Assembly (NCBI GenBank): GCA_002346545.1
Contig: DEAA01000050.1
Coordinates: 850-64,849 of the forward strand
Length of the DNA stretch: 64,000 nucleotides
Reading direction: 5' to 3'
Source: Acidobacteria bacterium UBA2994
Lineage (GTDB): Bacteria; Acidobacteriota; Vicinamibacteria; Vicinamibacterales; UBA8438
Part shown: in pieces, positions 1 through 8,649 of the stretch
How the letters are laid out: the number at the start of each line of letters is the position of its first letter
Position numbering within the stretch: position 1 is the stretch's first letter
Notes under the pieces: model-generated
What the model was told of the DNA's origin: nothing
The model's database searches: none
Seen by the model: only the letters and a program-made list of their open reading frames with translations
Program-made: the position numbers and the translations under genes

Positions 1-750
1 GCGGACCGATCGACCGATCGACCGTTGAGTGCGACAAGTGCGGAACAGGACGGGTCTTTGCCTTTGATGTTTCTCCTTTTCTCGAAGAAGGCCAAGAAAC
101 ACCGCTCGCCCAGACCGTCAAGTTTGTGAACCGGCTGTCCAACGAGGGCGCTGCTCGACACGGCCTATGCTGCGGTGGCCCAGCAAACACACAACGCCGT
201 GCTCCACGAGTTCGGCGGACTGGATGGTGTCGAGGATCAGCTCGCCGCCGCCGAGGCGGATGAGCTCCGGCCCTTGGCAGAACGAGGCGATGCCGAGGCC
301 CAGTGCGCACTCGGTTTCCTGTATCTCAATGGTCAGGGCGTACCGCCGGATGCGGCCGAGGCCGGGCGCTGGTATCAGTTCGCTGCGGATCAAGGACATG
401 CCTTGGCGCAGGGGACCCTCGGGGCGATGTACGCGCTCGGTGACGGCGTTGAACAGGACGACGCTGTTGCCGTGCGGTGGCTTCAACTGGCGGCGGCGCA
501 GGGGCAGGCGATTGCGCAGCACGACCTCGGAGAGATGGTTACCGACGGTCGAGGTGGTCTACCCCAGGATGACGTGACCGCCTGGATGTAGCTTACCCTG
601 ACCTGTGACCGGGAACCTGCGTTGACCAACGACAGCGACGCAACCGGGGTCCGAGATCGCCTCAAGGCACGGATGAATTCTGAGCAACTCTCCGAAGGCC
701 AACGTCTGGCCCGCAAGTGGGATGACGAACATCCACCTAGTGAAGCGTGA
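1..750 (+). pseudogene. Broken Sel1-repeat protein gene, cut by the left edge
   Basis: A Sel1-like (TPR-related) repeat protein can be read across this stretch only by allowing two lesions. From the left edge the frame at position 24 reads a CDKCG-containing segment up to FVNRLSNEG. Near 147-151 the frame must shift by a 2-base loss to continue as LLDTAYAAVAQQTHNAVLHE. Two typical Sel1 repeats follow (AEAQCALGFLYLNGQGV and ALAQGTLGAMYALGDGV). At 589-591 an in-frame TAG replaces the Trp expected in the conserved 'A-M-W-L' stretch, and the usual Sel1 tail (LKARMNSEQLSEGQRLARKW) continues to a TGA at 748-750. An ordinary caller would report only 175-591 (GTG start). Sel1 proteins mediate protein-protein contacts. 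Two lesions side by side with another broken gene argue for decay rather than sequencing error. Confidence 0.72.
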
Positions 751-767
751 TTCGAGGGTTAAGACTG

Positions 768-1151
768 ATGCCAACGACACCGCAACGCATATTGGGCCTG
801 GATCTCGGTGCCAACTCGCTCGGAAGGAATCGGCTACGAGGGCCGTTCCGAGCGGCGCTGACCGAGCAGCTTCTGGCATTCGGCCGCAAGCAGCCGCACA
901 GCCCGACAGTGCTCGACCTCAATGCAGTGGTCTGAAATCTGGAACCACTGCCGCTGTACAGCGTGCGCGAAAACGTCAGGCTCGACATTCAACTGTCACC
1001 AGGTTCGTGCACCGTCACGGCCGACGAAGCACAGACCGAGTAGGTCATTATGGAACCGGCACTCAACTCTCGTAACCTGATGCCCGCCGGACGCAATCTG
1101 TCCATTCGCACCGGCATTGTCAGACTGAGCGAGGTAGAGCTGCGCCACTGA
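768..1151 (+). pseudogene. Degraded sensor histidine kinase fragment with a RuvC/Cas9-like N-terminus
   Basis: One frame starting at ATG 768 reads first a short segment with ILGLDLGANSLG, the pattern of the RuvC-I motif at the extreme N-terminus of Cas9. From about codon 25 it turns into the region around the H-box and N-box of a hybrid-type sensor histidine kinase: LTEQLLAFGRK, VLDLNAVV, NLEPL, ENVRLDIQLSPG, TADEAQ, VIMEPALNSRNLMP and LSIRTG. The kinase part is interrupted by TGA (933-935) and TAG (1041-1043) and ends at TGA 1149-1151. The His-bearing helix and most of the ATPase domain are missing. The kinase identity is strong. The Cas9-like identity rests on about 12 residues and is only suggestive. 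Confidence 0.65.
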
Positions 1152-1171
1152 CGGCGACGGACCCGCGTCAA

Positions 1172-2653
1172 ATGTCCCAGGCCCCGGCCGCATCAGAACG
1201 CACTCCCACGCTCATCGAGGCGATGACGCCAGTGGTCTTTCTCGTCGCCCTGCTGGCGGCGTCGGTCTGGCTCTACGGTGACGGCTCGTCGAGCGGTCCG
1301 AATCAGATCGCGCTCATTCTGGCTTCTGGCGTCGCCGCGTTGGTGGGCCTGCGGAACGGACACAGCTGGCGCGCCATCGAACAGGGCATAGCCCGGGGCG
1401 TCTCGACCACGATGGGGGCGCTACTGATTCTACTTGCCGTGGGCGCGCTCATCGGCACCTGGATCCTGGCGGGGATCGTGCCGACGATGATCTACTACGG
1501 CCTGTCCCTGCTACATCCATCCTTCTTCTACGCGGCCGCCTGCGTCATCTGCGCGCTGGTCTCAGTTGCAACCGGTAGCTCGTGGACTACGGCCGGCACT
1601 ATCGGCATCGCATTGATCGGGGTGGCGACGGCGCAGGGACTGCACCTTGGTCTGGCGGCCGGAGCCATCATCTCTGGCGCTTACTTCGGCGACAAGATGT
1701 CGGCCCTGTCAGACACCACAAATCTCGCGGCTGCGGTCGCGGGCACCGACCTATTCACTCACATCCGTCACATGCTGTGGACCACCACACCCAGCATCCT
1801 TATCGCGGTGACACTCTTTGCAGCGGCCGGCGTGGTCGCCCCCACCCCGACCACGACCGACGAGCTCGCAACGATGATTGCCGCGCTAGAAAGCCAGTTC
1901 GTCATCGGCCCGCATTTACTGCTGCCAGTGGCGCTGGTGCTCATTCTCGTGGTTCGGAGAATGCCACCGTTTCCGGCGTTACTAATGGGTGCGCTAACCG
2001 GGGCCGTCTTCGCGGCGCTGTTCCAGCCACAAACGGTGCTCGCCTATGTCGACGACCCGTCGCTCTCCGAGCCGGTGGCGCTGGTGAAAGGCTGCTGGAC
2101 GGCTTTGTTCAACGGGTTCGTACTGCAATCGGGGAACGCCGCGCTCGACGATCTTCTCAGTCGAGGCGGGATGGCCAGCATGCTGCCAACGCTCTGGTTG
2201 ATCATGACCGCCATGATGTTCGGCGGCGTCATGGAAAGCACGGGGCAGCTTGGCATCATCGCCGCACGCATCCTAAGCGCCGTCCGCGGCACGAGCAGCC
2301 TCATCTCGGCGACGCTTCTCACCGCCTTCGGCACCAACGTAATCGCGTCCGATCAGTACATGTCTATCGTGCTTCCGGGGCGGATGTTTCGCGCTGAGTA
2401 TCAGCAGCGCCGCCTCGACCCAAAGCACCTCTCCCGGACGCTGGAGGACGCCGGGACCATTACCTCGGTCCTGATTCCCTGGAATACCTGCGGCGCCTAC
2501 ATGGCCACCACCCTGGGGGTTGCCACGCTGAGCTATGCCCCCTTCTGCTTCTTTAATCTTCTCAATCCCCTCGTTGCCGCGATCTACGGCTGGGCGCAGA
2601 TCTCGATTGTCCCGCTCGACGATCAAGCTACCAATTCCACTGCCTCGTCTTGA
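1172..2653 (+). CDS. NhaC-family Na+/H+ antiporter
   Basis: A 493-residue inner-membrane protein with about a dozen hydrophobic segments. Family-typical stretches include VATGSSWTTAGTIGIALIG and ISGAYFGDKMSALSDTTNLA, the second being a hallmark of NhaC antiporters. The C-terminal half repeats the fold (LLTAFGTNVIASDQYMSIVLPG). NhaC proteins exchange Na+ for H+ and support sodium and pH homeostasis; some relatives carry organic substrates by sodium antiport. It begins 20 bp after the broken kinase fragment and is followed 15 bp later by an MFS transporter ORF. No strong ribosome binding site is visible before the ATG. Confidence 0.9.
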   Translation: MSQAPAASERTPTLIEAMTPVVFLVALLAASVWLYGDGSSSGPNQIALILASGVAALVGLRNGHSWRAIEQGIARGVSTTMGALLILLAVGALIGTWILAGIVPTMIYYGLSLLHPSFFYAAACVICALVSVATGSSWTTAGTIGIALIGVATAQGLHLGLAAGAIISGAYFGDKMSALSDTTNLAAAVAGTDLFTHIRHMLWTTTPSILIAVTLFAAAGVVAPTPTTTDELATMIAALESQFVIGPHLLLPVALVLILVVRRMPPFPALLMGALTGAVFAALFQPQTVLAYVDDPSLSEPVALVKGCWTALFNGFVLQSGNAALDDLLSRGGMASMLPTLWLIMTAMMFGGVMESTGQLGIIAARILSAVRGTSSLISATLLTAFGTNVIASDQYMSIVLPGRMFRAEYQQRRLDPKHLSRTLEDAGTITSVLIPWNTCGAYMATTLGVATLSYAPFCFFNLLNPLVAAIYGWAQISIVPLDDQATNSTASS

Positions 2654-2746
2654 GCTCGACGGCCGGATATGAGAACCGGTCCGTGCGATACTGACGGATT
2701 CGCAGGCCGGCGGGAGCGCACTCAAACGCGGTCGGCGGCGACGAGC

Positions 2747-3997
2747 ATGGCATTCGGACAACGCGAGCGACAGGCGGGGATGGTATTCATCTTCGTCACG
2801 CTTTTCATCGACATTCTCGGAATCGGCATCATCATCCCGATCCTTCCAGAACTCATCAAGGAGTTCGTCGGGGGGAATATCACCCGGGCCGGCCGCTACT
2901 ACGGCGTCATCATTGCCTCCTACGCGTGCATGCAGTTTTTGTGTGCCCCCATCCTTGGAGCGCTCTCAGACCGCTTTGGCCGACGGCCGGTCATTCTGGT
3001 GTCGCTCTTCGGTCTGGGTACCGACTATCTGATTCAAGCCTGGGCCCCAACGATCGGCTGGCTCTTTGCCGGCCGGCTCTTCGCGGGCATCACGGGCGCC
3101 AGCATCACCACTGCGAACGCTTACATCGCCGACGTCTCAACCCCAGAAACAAGGGCGAGGAACTACGGCTTCGTCGGGGTAGCGTTCGGACTGGGTTTCA
3201 TCTTCGGACCGGCGCTCGGAGGCCTGCTTGGTGGCATCAATCTGCGCTTACCGTTCTACGTGGCGGCGGCGCTCGCCCTGATCAACTGGCTCTACGGGTT
3301 CTTCGTTTTGCCCGAGTCACTCGCCCCGGAGCACCGCAACAAGACGATCGCCTGGAAGCTTAATCCCCTGACGAACCTACTTCGGCTACAAAACTACCCG
3401 TTGGTCGGCGGGCTCGCGGTGGTGTATCTCTTCGCCGCATTGGCGCAACGCGGCCTCGAGAATGTCTGGGTGCTCTATACCGGCTATCGCTACGGGTGGG
3501 ACGAACAGACGAACGGCCTGACGCTGGCGTTGGTGGGGGTCATGGCAGTGGTGGTGCAAGGCCGCCTCGTGCGCCCTGTCGTCGCGCGCTTCGGCGAGCG
3601 CCGAACCATCACCATCGGGCTGGTGGTGGCCATCATCGCGTTCTTCGGCTACGGCGCCGCGTCGGAGGGTTGGATGGTACTGGTCATCATCGTCATCGGT
3701 TCGCTCTCCGGGCTGACCCAACCCGCCATCCAGAGCCTGGTCGCGGGCTCGGTCGGTCCCTCGGATCAGGGCAAGGTTCAGGGAGCGCTTACCTCCGTCA
3801 CGAGCCTCACCAGTATCCTCTCGCCCCTCATCTTCACTAGTGTGCTCTTCGGCTTCTTCACCTCTGAGTTGGCGCCGTTCGAGCTTCCCGGCGCCCCCTT
3901 CTTCCTTGGCTCAGTGCTATTCGCGGTCTCGCTCGCGCTGCTCGGACGTCTGTTTCGGCGTGAATCAACAGCGACAACCACTGAGCGACACAACTAG
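2747..3997 (+). CDS. MFS transporter of the TetA/TCR drug-efflux type
   Basis: A 12-TM major facilitator. Conserved pieces are VFIFVTLFIDILGIGIIIPILP in TM1, the loop 2-3 motif GALSDRFGRRPV, and GVAFGLGFIFGPALGG in TM5 (the drug:H+ antiporter motif C region). This combination is typical of the tetracycline-resistance-like (TCR/Tet) subfamily. The frame opens with an ATG at 2669, but the first 26 residues are charged and non-conserved, so the internal ATG at 2747 just before the hydrophobic TM1 is preferred. Actual substrate is unknown; many chromosomal members are not resistance genes. It lies on the same strand as nhaC. Confidence 0.88.
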   Translation: MAFGQRERQAGMVFIFVTLFIDILGIGIIIPILPELIKEFVGGNITRAGRYYGVIIASYACMQFLCAPILGALSDRFGRRPVILVSLFGLGTDYLIQAWAPTIGWLFAGRLFAGITGASITTANAYIADVSTPETRARNYGFVGVAFGLGFIFGPALGGLLGGINLRLPFYVAAALALINWLYGFFVLPESLAPEHRNKTIAWKLNPLTNLLRLQNYPLVGGLAVVYLFAALAQRGLENVWVLYTGYRYGWDEQTNGLTLALVGVMAVVVQGRLVRPVVARFGERRTITIGLVVAIIAFFGYGAASEGWMVLVIIVIGSLSGLTQPAIQSLVAGSVGPSDQGKVQGALTSVTSLTSILSPLIFTSVLFGFFTSELAPFELPGAPFFLGSVLFAVSLALLGRLFRRESTATTTERHN

Positions 3998-4051
3998 CAG
4001 CGTGAACCGGATTTCCTGGTTCGCCAACCAGTCGATCGTCGGCCTTGTCTC

Positions 4052-6676
4052 TCAAGGGCGATCGAGCGTGATTCCATGGTCCCGCCAGCACGCCTCGTGG
4101 TACTCGGCGCCAAGTAGCTGCCACGGATTTACCAACCCGTCGAGCGCCGTGAAGCCGGCCACCCTGCGGCCGCCTTCCTGATCGGCCGTCCAGGCGGGAT
4201 CGAGGGTGTGCGCCACTCGATCTCGGACGTCTTCCAGGTGGAGCCGCGTGGCCCGATCGACGACCTGCGGCAGGCCCGCTGCCACCGCCCGGTCGAGCGC
4301 CCGCAGCTCGCCTCGAAAGAACGACCGTGCGTCGCCTGTCTCTCCTGAGCCGAGCTGCCCCTCGACCTGGTCCAGGTAGACGCGCTGCACGTTTCGACGA
4401 TACGCGTCGATCCGCACCTCGTCGTCTGACAACTCGCGCCACAGTCCCGTCCGCAGGTCAGCCAGGAAGGTCGTGGCCGGATAGGCCTGATCGCCGTCGA
4501 GCGCTTCCTGCTCGACCAGACGCTCGACGCGCGTCCCGCTGAGAAGCGTCCGAAGCACCCGCGCCTGGCCGGACCTGAGCCGCTCAAGGGCACCGACCGG
4601 CTCGATCCGGCGTAGTAACTCCTTGTCGATCAGGAACATCGGCGTAGCAAACGCCTGGTCGTTGAGGAAGGCGACGGCCTCGGCCTGGATCTCACGCGGA
4701 ATCGGCGTGAAGCGCACGCCGTCCTGTCCGATGTGCTTCTGCTGAGAGCTGAATCCGCCGACGATGGCCGCGACGTGGTTCATCTCGGTGGCCCACTGCC
4801 CCACCAGCCGGCCATACAGCCCGTCGAGATCGTCATACGGATCGCCCGGCACATGCGTCGCGTCAAGGAGCATCGCCGCCACCCGCTCGATATTCCTGAC
4901 GCCGAGCGCGGTTGACTGCACGGCATCGGCATCGCCCACCGCCTCAGTCAGCTGCCCGGGATCCGCGCCCTGCGACCCAGCGGTATTGAAGCGATACCAG
5001 GGAGTGTCGTCCTGTTCGCGGGCCCAGGCGTCCAGCGTCTCCTTCTCGGCGTCTGGTGAATCGGCGCCAGGTATCGGCTGGTAGCCCCACACCGTAGCCC
5101 AGTGATCATAGGGGCCGATCTTGGGGATAAGGTCCTCGACCGCGATCCCGTCCTCAGGCTGCGCCACGTAGTTAAACCGCGCGTAGTCCATCAGCGTCGG
5201 GGTGTGGCTCATGCTCGCGACCCACTCGGGATCCCGGAGGTTCTCCGGGGGGTAGAGCGAGCTGGCCTTCATGTTGTGCTGGAATCCCAGGGTGTGCCCG
5301 ACCTCATGGGCAACCACGTACGCCAGCAGCTCGCCCATCAGCTCGTCGGGCAGCGGTAGCTGCTGAGCGCGCGGGTCGAGCGGGGCCACCTGGATGAAGT
5401 ACCAATCGCGCACCAGGTTCATCACGTTGTGATGGAACTGGATGTCGGTTTCCAGGATCTCGCCCGTGCGGGGGTCGTGCACGTGCGGCCCTGAGGCGTT
5501 CTCCACCGTCGAGGGCAGCCACCGCATCACCGAATAGCGCGCATCCTCCGGGTGCCATTCCGGGTCCTCGTCCGGATCTGGCGCCTCCCGTGCAATGACG
5601 GCATTGGAGAAGCCAGCCTCCTCGAAGGCCGGCTGCCATGCCTCAACACCCTTCTTCATGTACGGCACCCACCTGGCGGGCGTCGCTGGATCGATCCAGT
5701 AGGTAATGGGTGCCACTGGATCGGAAACGTCGGCCTGCGGGTTCTGTTTCTCGAGCCGCCACCGGGTGATGTAGCGACGTTGCGGAGACCGGTGTTCGTC
5801 GCGGCCGTAGTCGATCTGGCGCACCGAGAAGTAGCCCACCCGGTCGTCGAACAGTCGAGGCTGCATCGGCTCCTCGGGCAGCTTCACCATGCTGTAGTGC
5901 AGCAGCACGGTCGCACTGCCCGGCCGCATGCCGCGACGGCCTTGTGACGGCCTACTCGGCGAACCGGTGGGCGGCGGTAAGGTGTAGGTGTGCGTGGTGC
6001 GCACCTCGATGTTGGTCGGAAACGCCAGCACCTGTTCGACGAACGAACGATCCCTGGCGAACCCGCGGGCCTGGAGACGCGACCGCGCGCTGAACTCCGG
6101 CACCTCCGTCTCGAACAGATCGGTGACGTCGATCACCGGCGCGCCCGAATCGGACTCGGTAGCGACATCGAACGCCTTCAGAATCGTGTCGTTGTTGGCC
6201 GAGGCCACGGCTTGGGCAATGGGGCGGTCCTCGTCAGCCACGATCGCGTACGAGATGCTCTTGAGCAGGACGCGGTCGCCTCGACGCTCCCACGTGACGA
6301 CGCGACTACCAAGGGCCTGTCCCCCATAGCCGACGCCCTCGGTCGTGCGAGCGATTTGGCTGACCCACAGAAACTCGCGGCCGAGTTCTTCGGTCGGAAT
6401 CTCGTAGTAGACCTTGTCGTCGAGATGGTGCACGAGGAACACGCCCTCGTCGGTTTCCGCCTCGTCGGTGATGACCTCGTCGTAGGGTTTGAGACCGCCC
6501 TCCGCCTCGCCCTCACCTTCACCTTCCGTCGCTTCAGCCCCAGCGCCGTCGCCTTCCTCGGATGCGGGCACCTCATCGGGCGGCTGCGGCCGCGCCATCG
6601 CCGGTGCCACGGAGACCCAGGCCCAGACGCACAGCGGTACCCAGACCGGAAGCAACGAATGTCTGACGGATCGCAT
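4052..6676 (-). CDS. Exported zinc metalloprotease (DUF5117/DUF4953 type)
   Basis: An 874-residue secreted protein with an N-terminal signal sequence ([18 protein letters not shown]) and then an acidic low-complexity linker rich in Glu, Gly and Ala (about residues 30-60). The zinc site is [12 protein letters not shown], with ligands His457 and His461, catalytic Glu458 and third ligand His467, an extended metzincin-like HExxHxxGxxH motif. Flanking parts match the DUF5117/DUF4953/DUF5118 family of large exported proteases common in Acidobacteria and Bacteroidetes. The family is of normal length here and looks intact. Substrate is unknown. It is convergent with the upstream MFS gene and separated from the radical SAM gene behind it by about 100 bp. 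Confidence 0.9.
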   Translation of the reverse strand: MRSVRHSLLPVWVPLCVWAWVSVAPAMARPQPPDEVPASEEGDGAGAEATEGEGEGEAEGGLKPYDEVITDEAETDEGVFLVHHLDDKVYYEIPTEELGREFLWVSQIARTTEGVGYGGQALGSRVVTWERRGDRVLLKSISYAIVADEDRPIAQAVASANNDTILKAFDVATESDSGAPVIDVTDLFETEVPEFSARSRLQARGFARDRSFVEQVLAFPTNIEVRTTHTYTLPPPTGSPSRPSQGRRGMRPGSATVLLHYSMVKLPEEPMQPRLFDDRVGYFSVRQIDYGRDEHRSPQRRYITRWRLEKQNPQADVSDPVAPITYWIDPATPARWVPYMKKGVEAWQPAFEEAGFSNAVIAREAPDPDEDPEWHPEDARYSVMRWLPSTVENASGPHVHDPRTGEILETDIQFHHNVMNLVRDWYFIQVAPLDPRAQQLPLPDELMGELLAYVVAHEVGHTLGFQHNMKASSLYPPENLRDPEWVASMSHTPTLMDYARFNYVAQPEDGIAVEDLIPKIGPYDHWATVWGYQPIPGADSPDAEKETLDAWAREQDDTPWYRFNTAGSQGADPGQLTEAVGDADAVQSTALGVRNIERVAAMLLDATHVPGDPYDDLDGLYGRLVGQWATEMNHVAAIVGGFSSQQKHIGQDGVRFTPIPREIQAEAVAFLNDQAFATPMFLIDKELLRRIEPVGALERLRSGQARVLRTLLSGTRVERLVEQEALDGDQAYPATTFLADLRTGLWRELSDDEVRIDAYRRNVQRVYLDQVEGQLGSGETGDARSFFRGELRALDRAVAAGLPQVVDRATRLHLEDVRDRVAHTLDPAWTADQEGGRRVAGFTALDGLVNPWQLLGAEYHEACWRDHGITLDRP

Positions 6677-6779
6677 CGGCAGAATCCTCCCTGAGTCCGT
6701 GGTCAGTCACACGTCGCCTCCCGCGATACACCAGGGTCCGCCCCGAGAGACGGCGGCCGGCACGAACGATGGAACGTGG

Positions 6780-8324
6780 CTAATTCGGCACGCGAAGGCC
6801 GGGCATGGGAGGCGCCGAGAAGAACCGTTGCAGCGCCCTCAGCAGCATCCGAGCCAAATCGGTCGAGCGGCTCACTCGAGCACTATCGGTCGCCAGGCCA
6901 GTGTTAGCGAACATCTGCGGATAGAGCTTCGAGATCAGCACGAAGGCGATACGCGACTTCAGCGACTTGACGACGTTCGAACGCTGCCAGGACGCCTTGA
7001 GGCTGTAGAAGTCATACCAGACCGACAGCGTTCGCTGGCGGATCTCCTCCGACGACATCGCGGGATGCTCCGTCAATAACTTGGGACGCTTCGACTGCGG
7101 GATGAGCCAATGCCGCGAGTAGGGAATGCCGTCCACGGTCGGCATGCTCTCGGCGTTCTCCCGCTCCCACTGGTCGAAATCCAATGTCCCAGGGAACGGG
7201 GTCAGGGTCATGAACTGCGCGAAGGTGATGTCGGCGCGCTTAGCGAGATCCGCGGTGGCGACAAAGGTGCTCGGTCTGTCGCTCGGAAGTCCGAAGATAA
7301 ACGAGGCTAGGATGTGGACGCCGTTCTTCTTGAAGAGCTTCAGGCGCTCGACCAGCTCCTCGCCCGCGAGGTTGAAGTCCTTGTAGACGTCCTTGAGCCC
7401 TTCGGGCGTGACCGACTCCACACCGACCAGTGCGCCCATAATGTGGGCACGCTTCATGGCCGCCAGGAACTCTTCGTCCTCGGCCGCTTCCATGGTGATC
7501 TGGGTGAAGAACACCAGATCGTCAGGGAGCTTGGCCATCTGCTCCATCAGCTCGAACCGCTCGTCTCGGAGCTGCTTCAGTTCGTTGTAGTTGGTCTTGT
7601 CCTCGCGGCGGTCCGCCATCTTGAGGTCGTTCAGGGTGACCGGATAGAAGTTGTCGTCGGCCAGCGCGATAAAACGGAAGCCCATGCGCCTGAGCTCGAC
7701 AATCTCCTCGATAACCGGATCCACGCCGCGTTGGCGGGGCTCCTGCCCATCAGTCCGCCAGACCGAACAGAACGAGCAGTGCTTCGGACAACCTCGGACG
7801 GTCTGCACCGAGGCCCACAAATGCCGGTCTTTCTTCAGCAGGTCCCACCGCGCCGGCCGAAACTTGCCAGCCGCGACCTGACCGCCCTCATAGACCCGCT
7901 CGGGAGCTCCTCTGTCGCAGTCCTCGATCGCCATCCCCCAGGCGATGTCGCCATCGCCCTTAACCACGGCATGCGCGCCGCCCCGTTCGTGTGCTTCGTC
8001 GGGGTAAAGCGTGGCGTGAATCCCGCCGTAGATCACCCACGCTCCACGCTCGCGCGCCTTGAGGCCAAGGGCGTAACCGACGAGCGCATTGCCGGTATGG
8101 ATGCCGATGCCGACAACATCACCCGGCTCGAGCGTGTCGGGATCGAACGGCTCGAGGATTTCGTCGGTCAGGATCGGGTCGCCCCACTTGGCTGGGGTCG
8201 CCGCCGCGAGGACGTAGAGCCAGCGCGTAGTGATGAGTCCGGTCCCGAAGGAAAAGTGACTAGGGTTGACGATGTGTACCCGCACGACTGCCTTTCGTGA
8301 AGGCCGCGGCCTCTCTTTAGCCAA
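6780..8324 (-). CDS. B12-binding-type radical SAM protein
   Basis: 514 residues. Residues about 10-150 form a Rossmann-like cobalamin-binding-type domain (VGIGIHTGNALVGYALGLKA, VIYGGIHATLYPDEA). The radical SAM core follows with the 4Fe-4S ligands Cys179, Cys183 and Cys186 in GCPKHCSFC, then the glycine-rich and substrate segments (LADDNFYP, GALVGVESVTPEG, ASFIFGLPSDRP). The B12-binding His motif (DxHxxG) is not evident, so cobalamin dependence is uncertain. This domain order is found in methylases and in enzymes for lipids, cofactors and natural products. The specific reaction cannot be told from the sequence. It is transcribed towards the metalloprotease gene. Confidence 0.85.
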   Translation of the reverse strand: MAKERPRPSRKAVVRVHIVNPSHFSFGTGLITTRWLYVLAAATPAKWGDPILTDEILEPFDPDTLEPGDVVGIGIHTGNALVGYALGLKARERGAWVIYGGIHATLYPDEAHERGGAHAVVKGDGDIAWGMAIEDCDRGAPERVYEGGQVAAGKFRPARWDLLKKDRHLWASVQTVRGCPKHCSFCSVWRTDGQEPRQRGVDPVIEEIVELRRMGFRFIALADDNFYPVTLNDLKMADRREDKTNYNELKQLRDERFELMEQMAKLPDDLVFFTQITMEAAEDEEFLAAMKRAHIMGALVGVESVTPEGLKDVYKDFNLAGEELVERLKLFKKNGVHILASFIFGLPSDRPSTFVATADLAKRADITFAQFMTLTPFPGTLDFDQWERENAESMPTVDGIPYSRHWLIPQSKRPKLLTEHPAMSSEEIRQRTLSVWYDFYSLKASWQRSNVVKSLKSRIAFVLISKLYPQMFANTGLATDSARVSRSTDLARMLLRALQRFFSAPPMPGLRVPN

Positions 8325-8649
8325 GACCGAAGCTCTTAAGTGTAGTCTGCTGGTAGTGTGACGACAACTAGATCTACTCGGGAGGACCCGGCGGGTCCGA
8401 CCGGGACCCGACCCGCCGGGTCCTCAAAAGCAACGGCCACCGCCACGGCGCCAAGCTTGGTCTTGTCGACGCCGGCTTTGCCTACAGTCACCATGGGCGG
8501 TGGCCGTTCACAGCGGTCCATTACCCAGGACCGGTGGCGGAGCTGTTCCTACAGGCGCTCTCCGACAACCCTCTCTACATCGCCCGTCGCCCCTAAACCC
8601 GGCATCGTTCCCAGGTTCCCTGGGATTCCGCTATCATCCGACTAGTCCC
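8325..8649. other. Divergent intergenic region with a startless reading frame
   Basis: This 325-bp gap between the radical SAM gene and the P1 peptidase gene contains a long perfect inverted repeat (8382-8425). It also contains a plus-strand frame open from 8372 to a TAA at 8594-8596 with no usable early start codon. The frame has a protein-like composition (for example GLVDAGFAYSHHGRWPF and VAELFLQALSDNPLYIARRP), so it may be the 3' remnant of a lost gene. I do not recognise the family. Confidence 0.35.
8382..8425. repeat. Perfect 16-bp inverted repeat (hairpin)
   Basis: Arms GAGGACCCGGCGGGTC (8382-8397) and its exact complement (8410-8425) flank a 12-nt spacer. It sits between divergently transcribed genes. 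On the plus strand the right arm is followed by only four A residues and on the minus strand by no T-run, so it is not a standard intrinsic terminator. Confidence 0.85.

Noticed and set aside
1..24. CRISPR repeat
   Set aside because: Only 2.6 copies of an 8-bp unit without spacers.
933..935. In-frame TGA in the kinase fragment as selenocysteine
   Set aside because: No Cys is expected there in histidine kinases, and a TAG at 1041-1043 also interrupts the frame. It is a decayed gene.
4327..4542. Plus-strand ORFs inside the metalloprotease gene
   Set aside because: They are Arg-rich shadow frames of a high-GC gene with no domain or start signal.
8382..8425. Rho-independent terminator
   Set aside because: No T-run on either strand and no gene ends here; both flanking genes start away from it.
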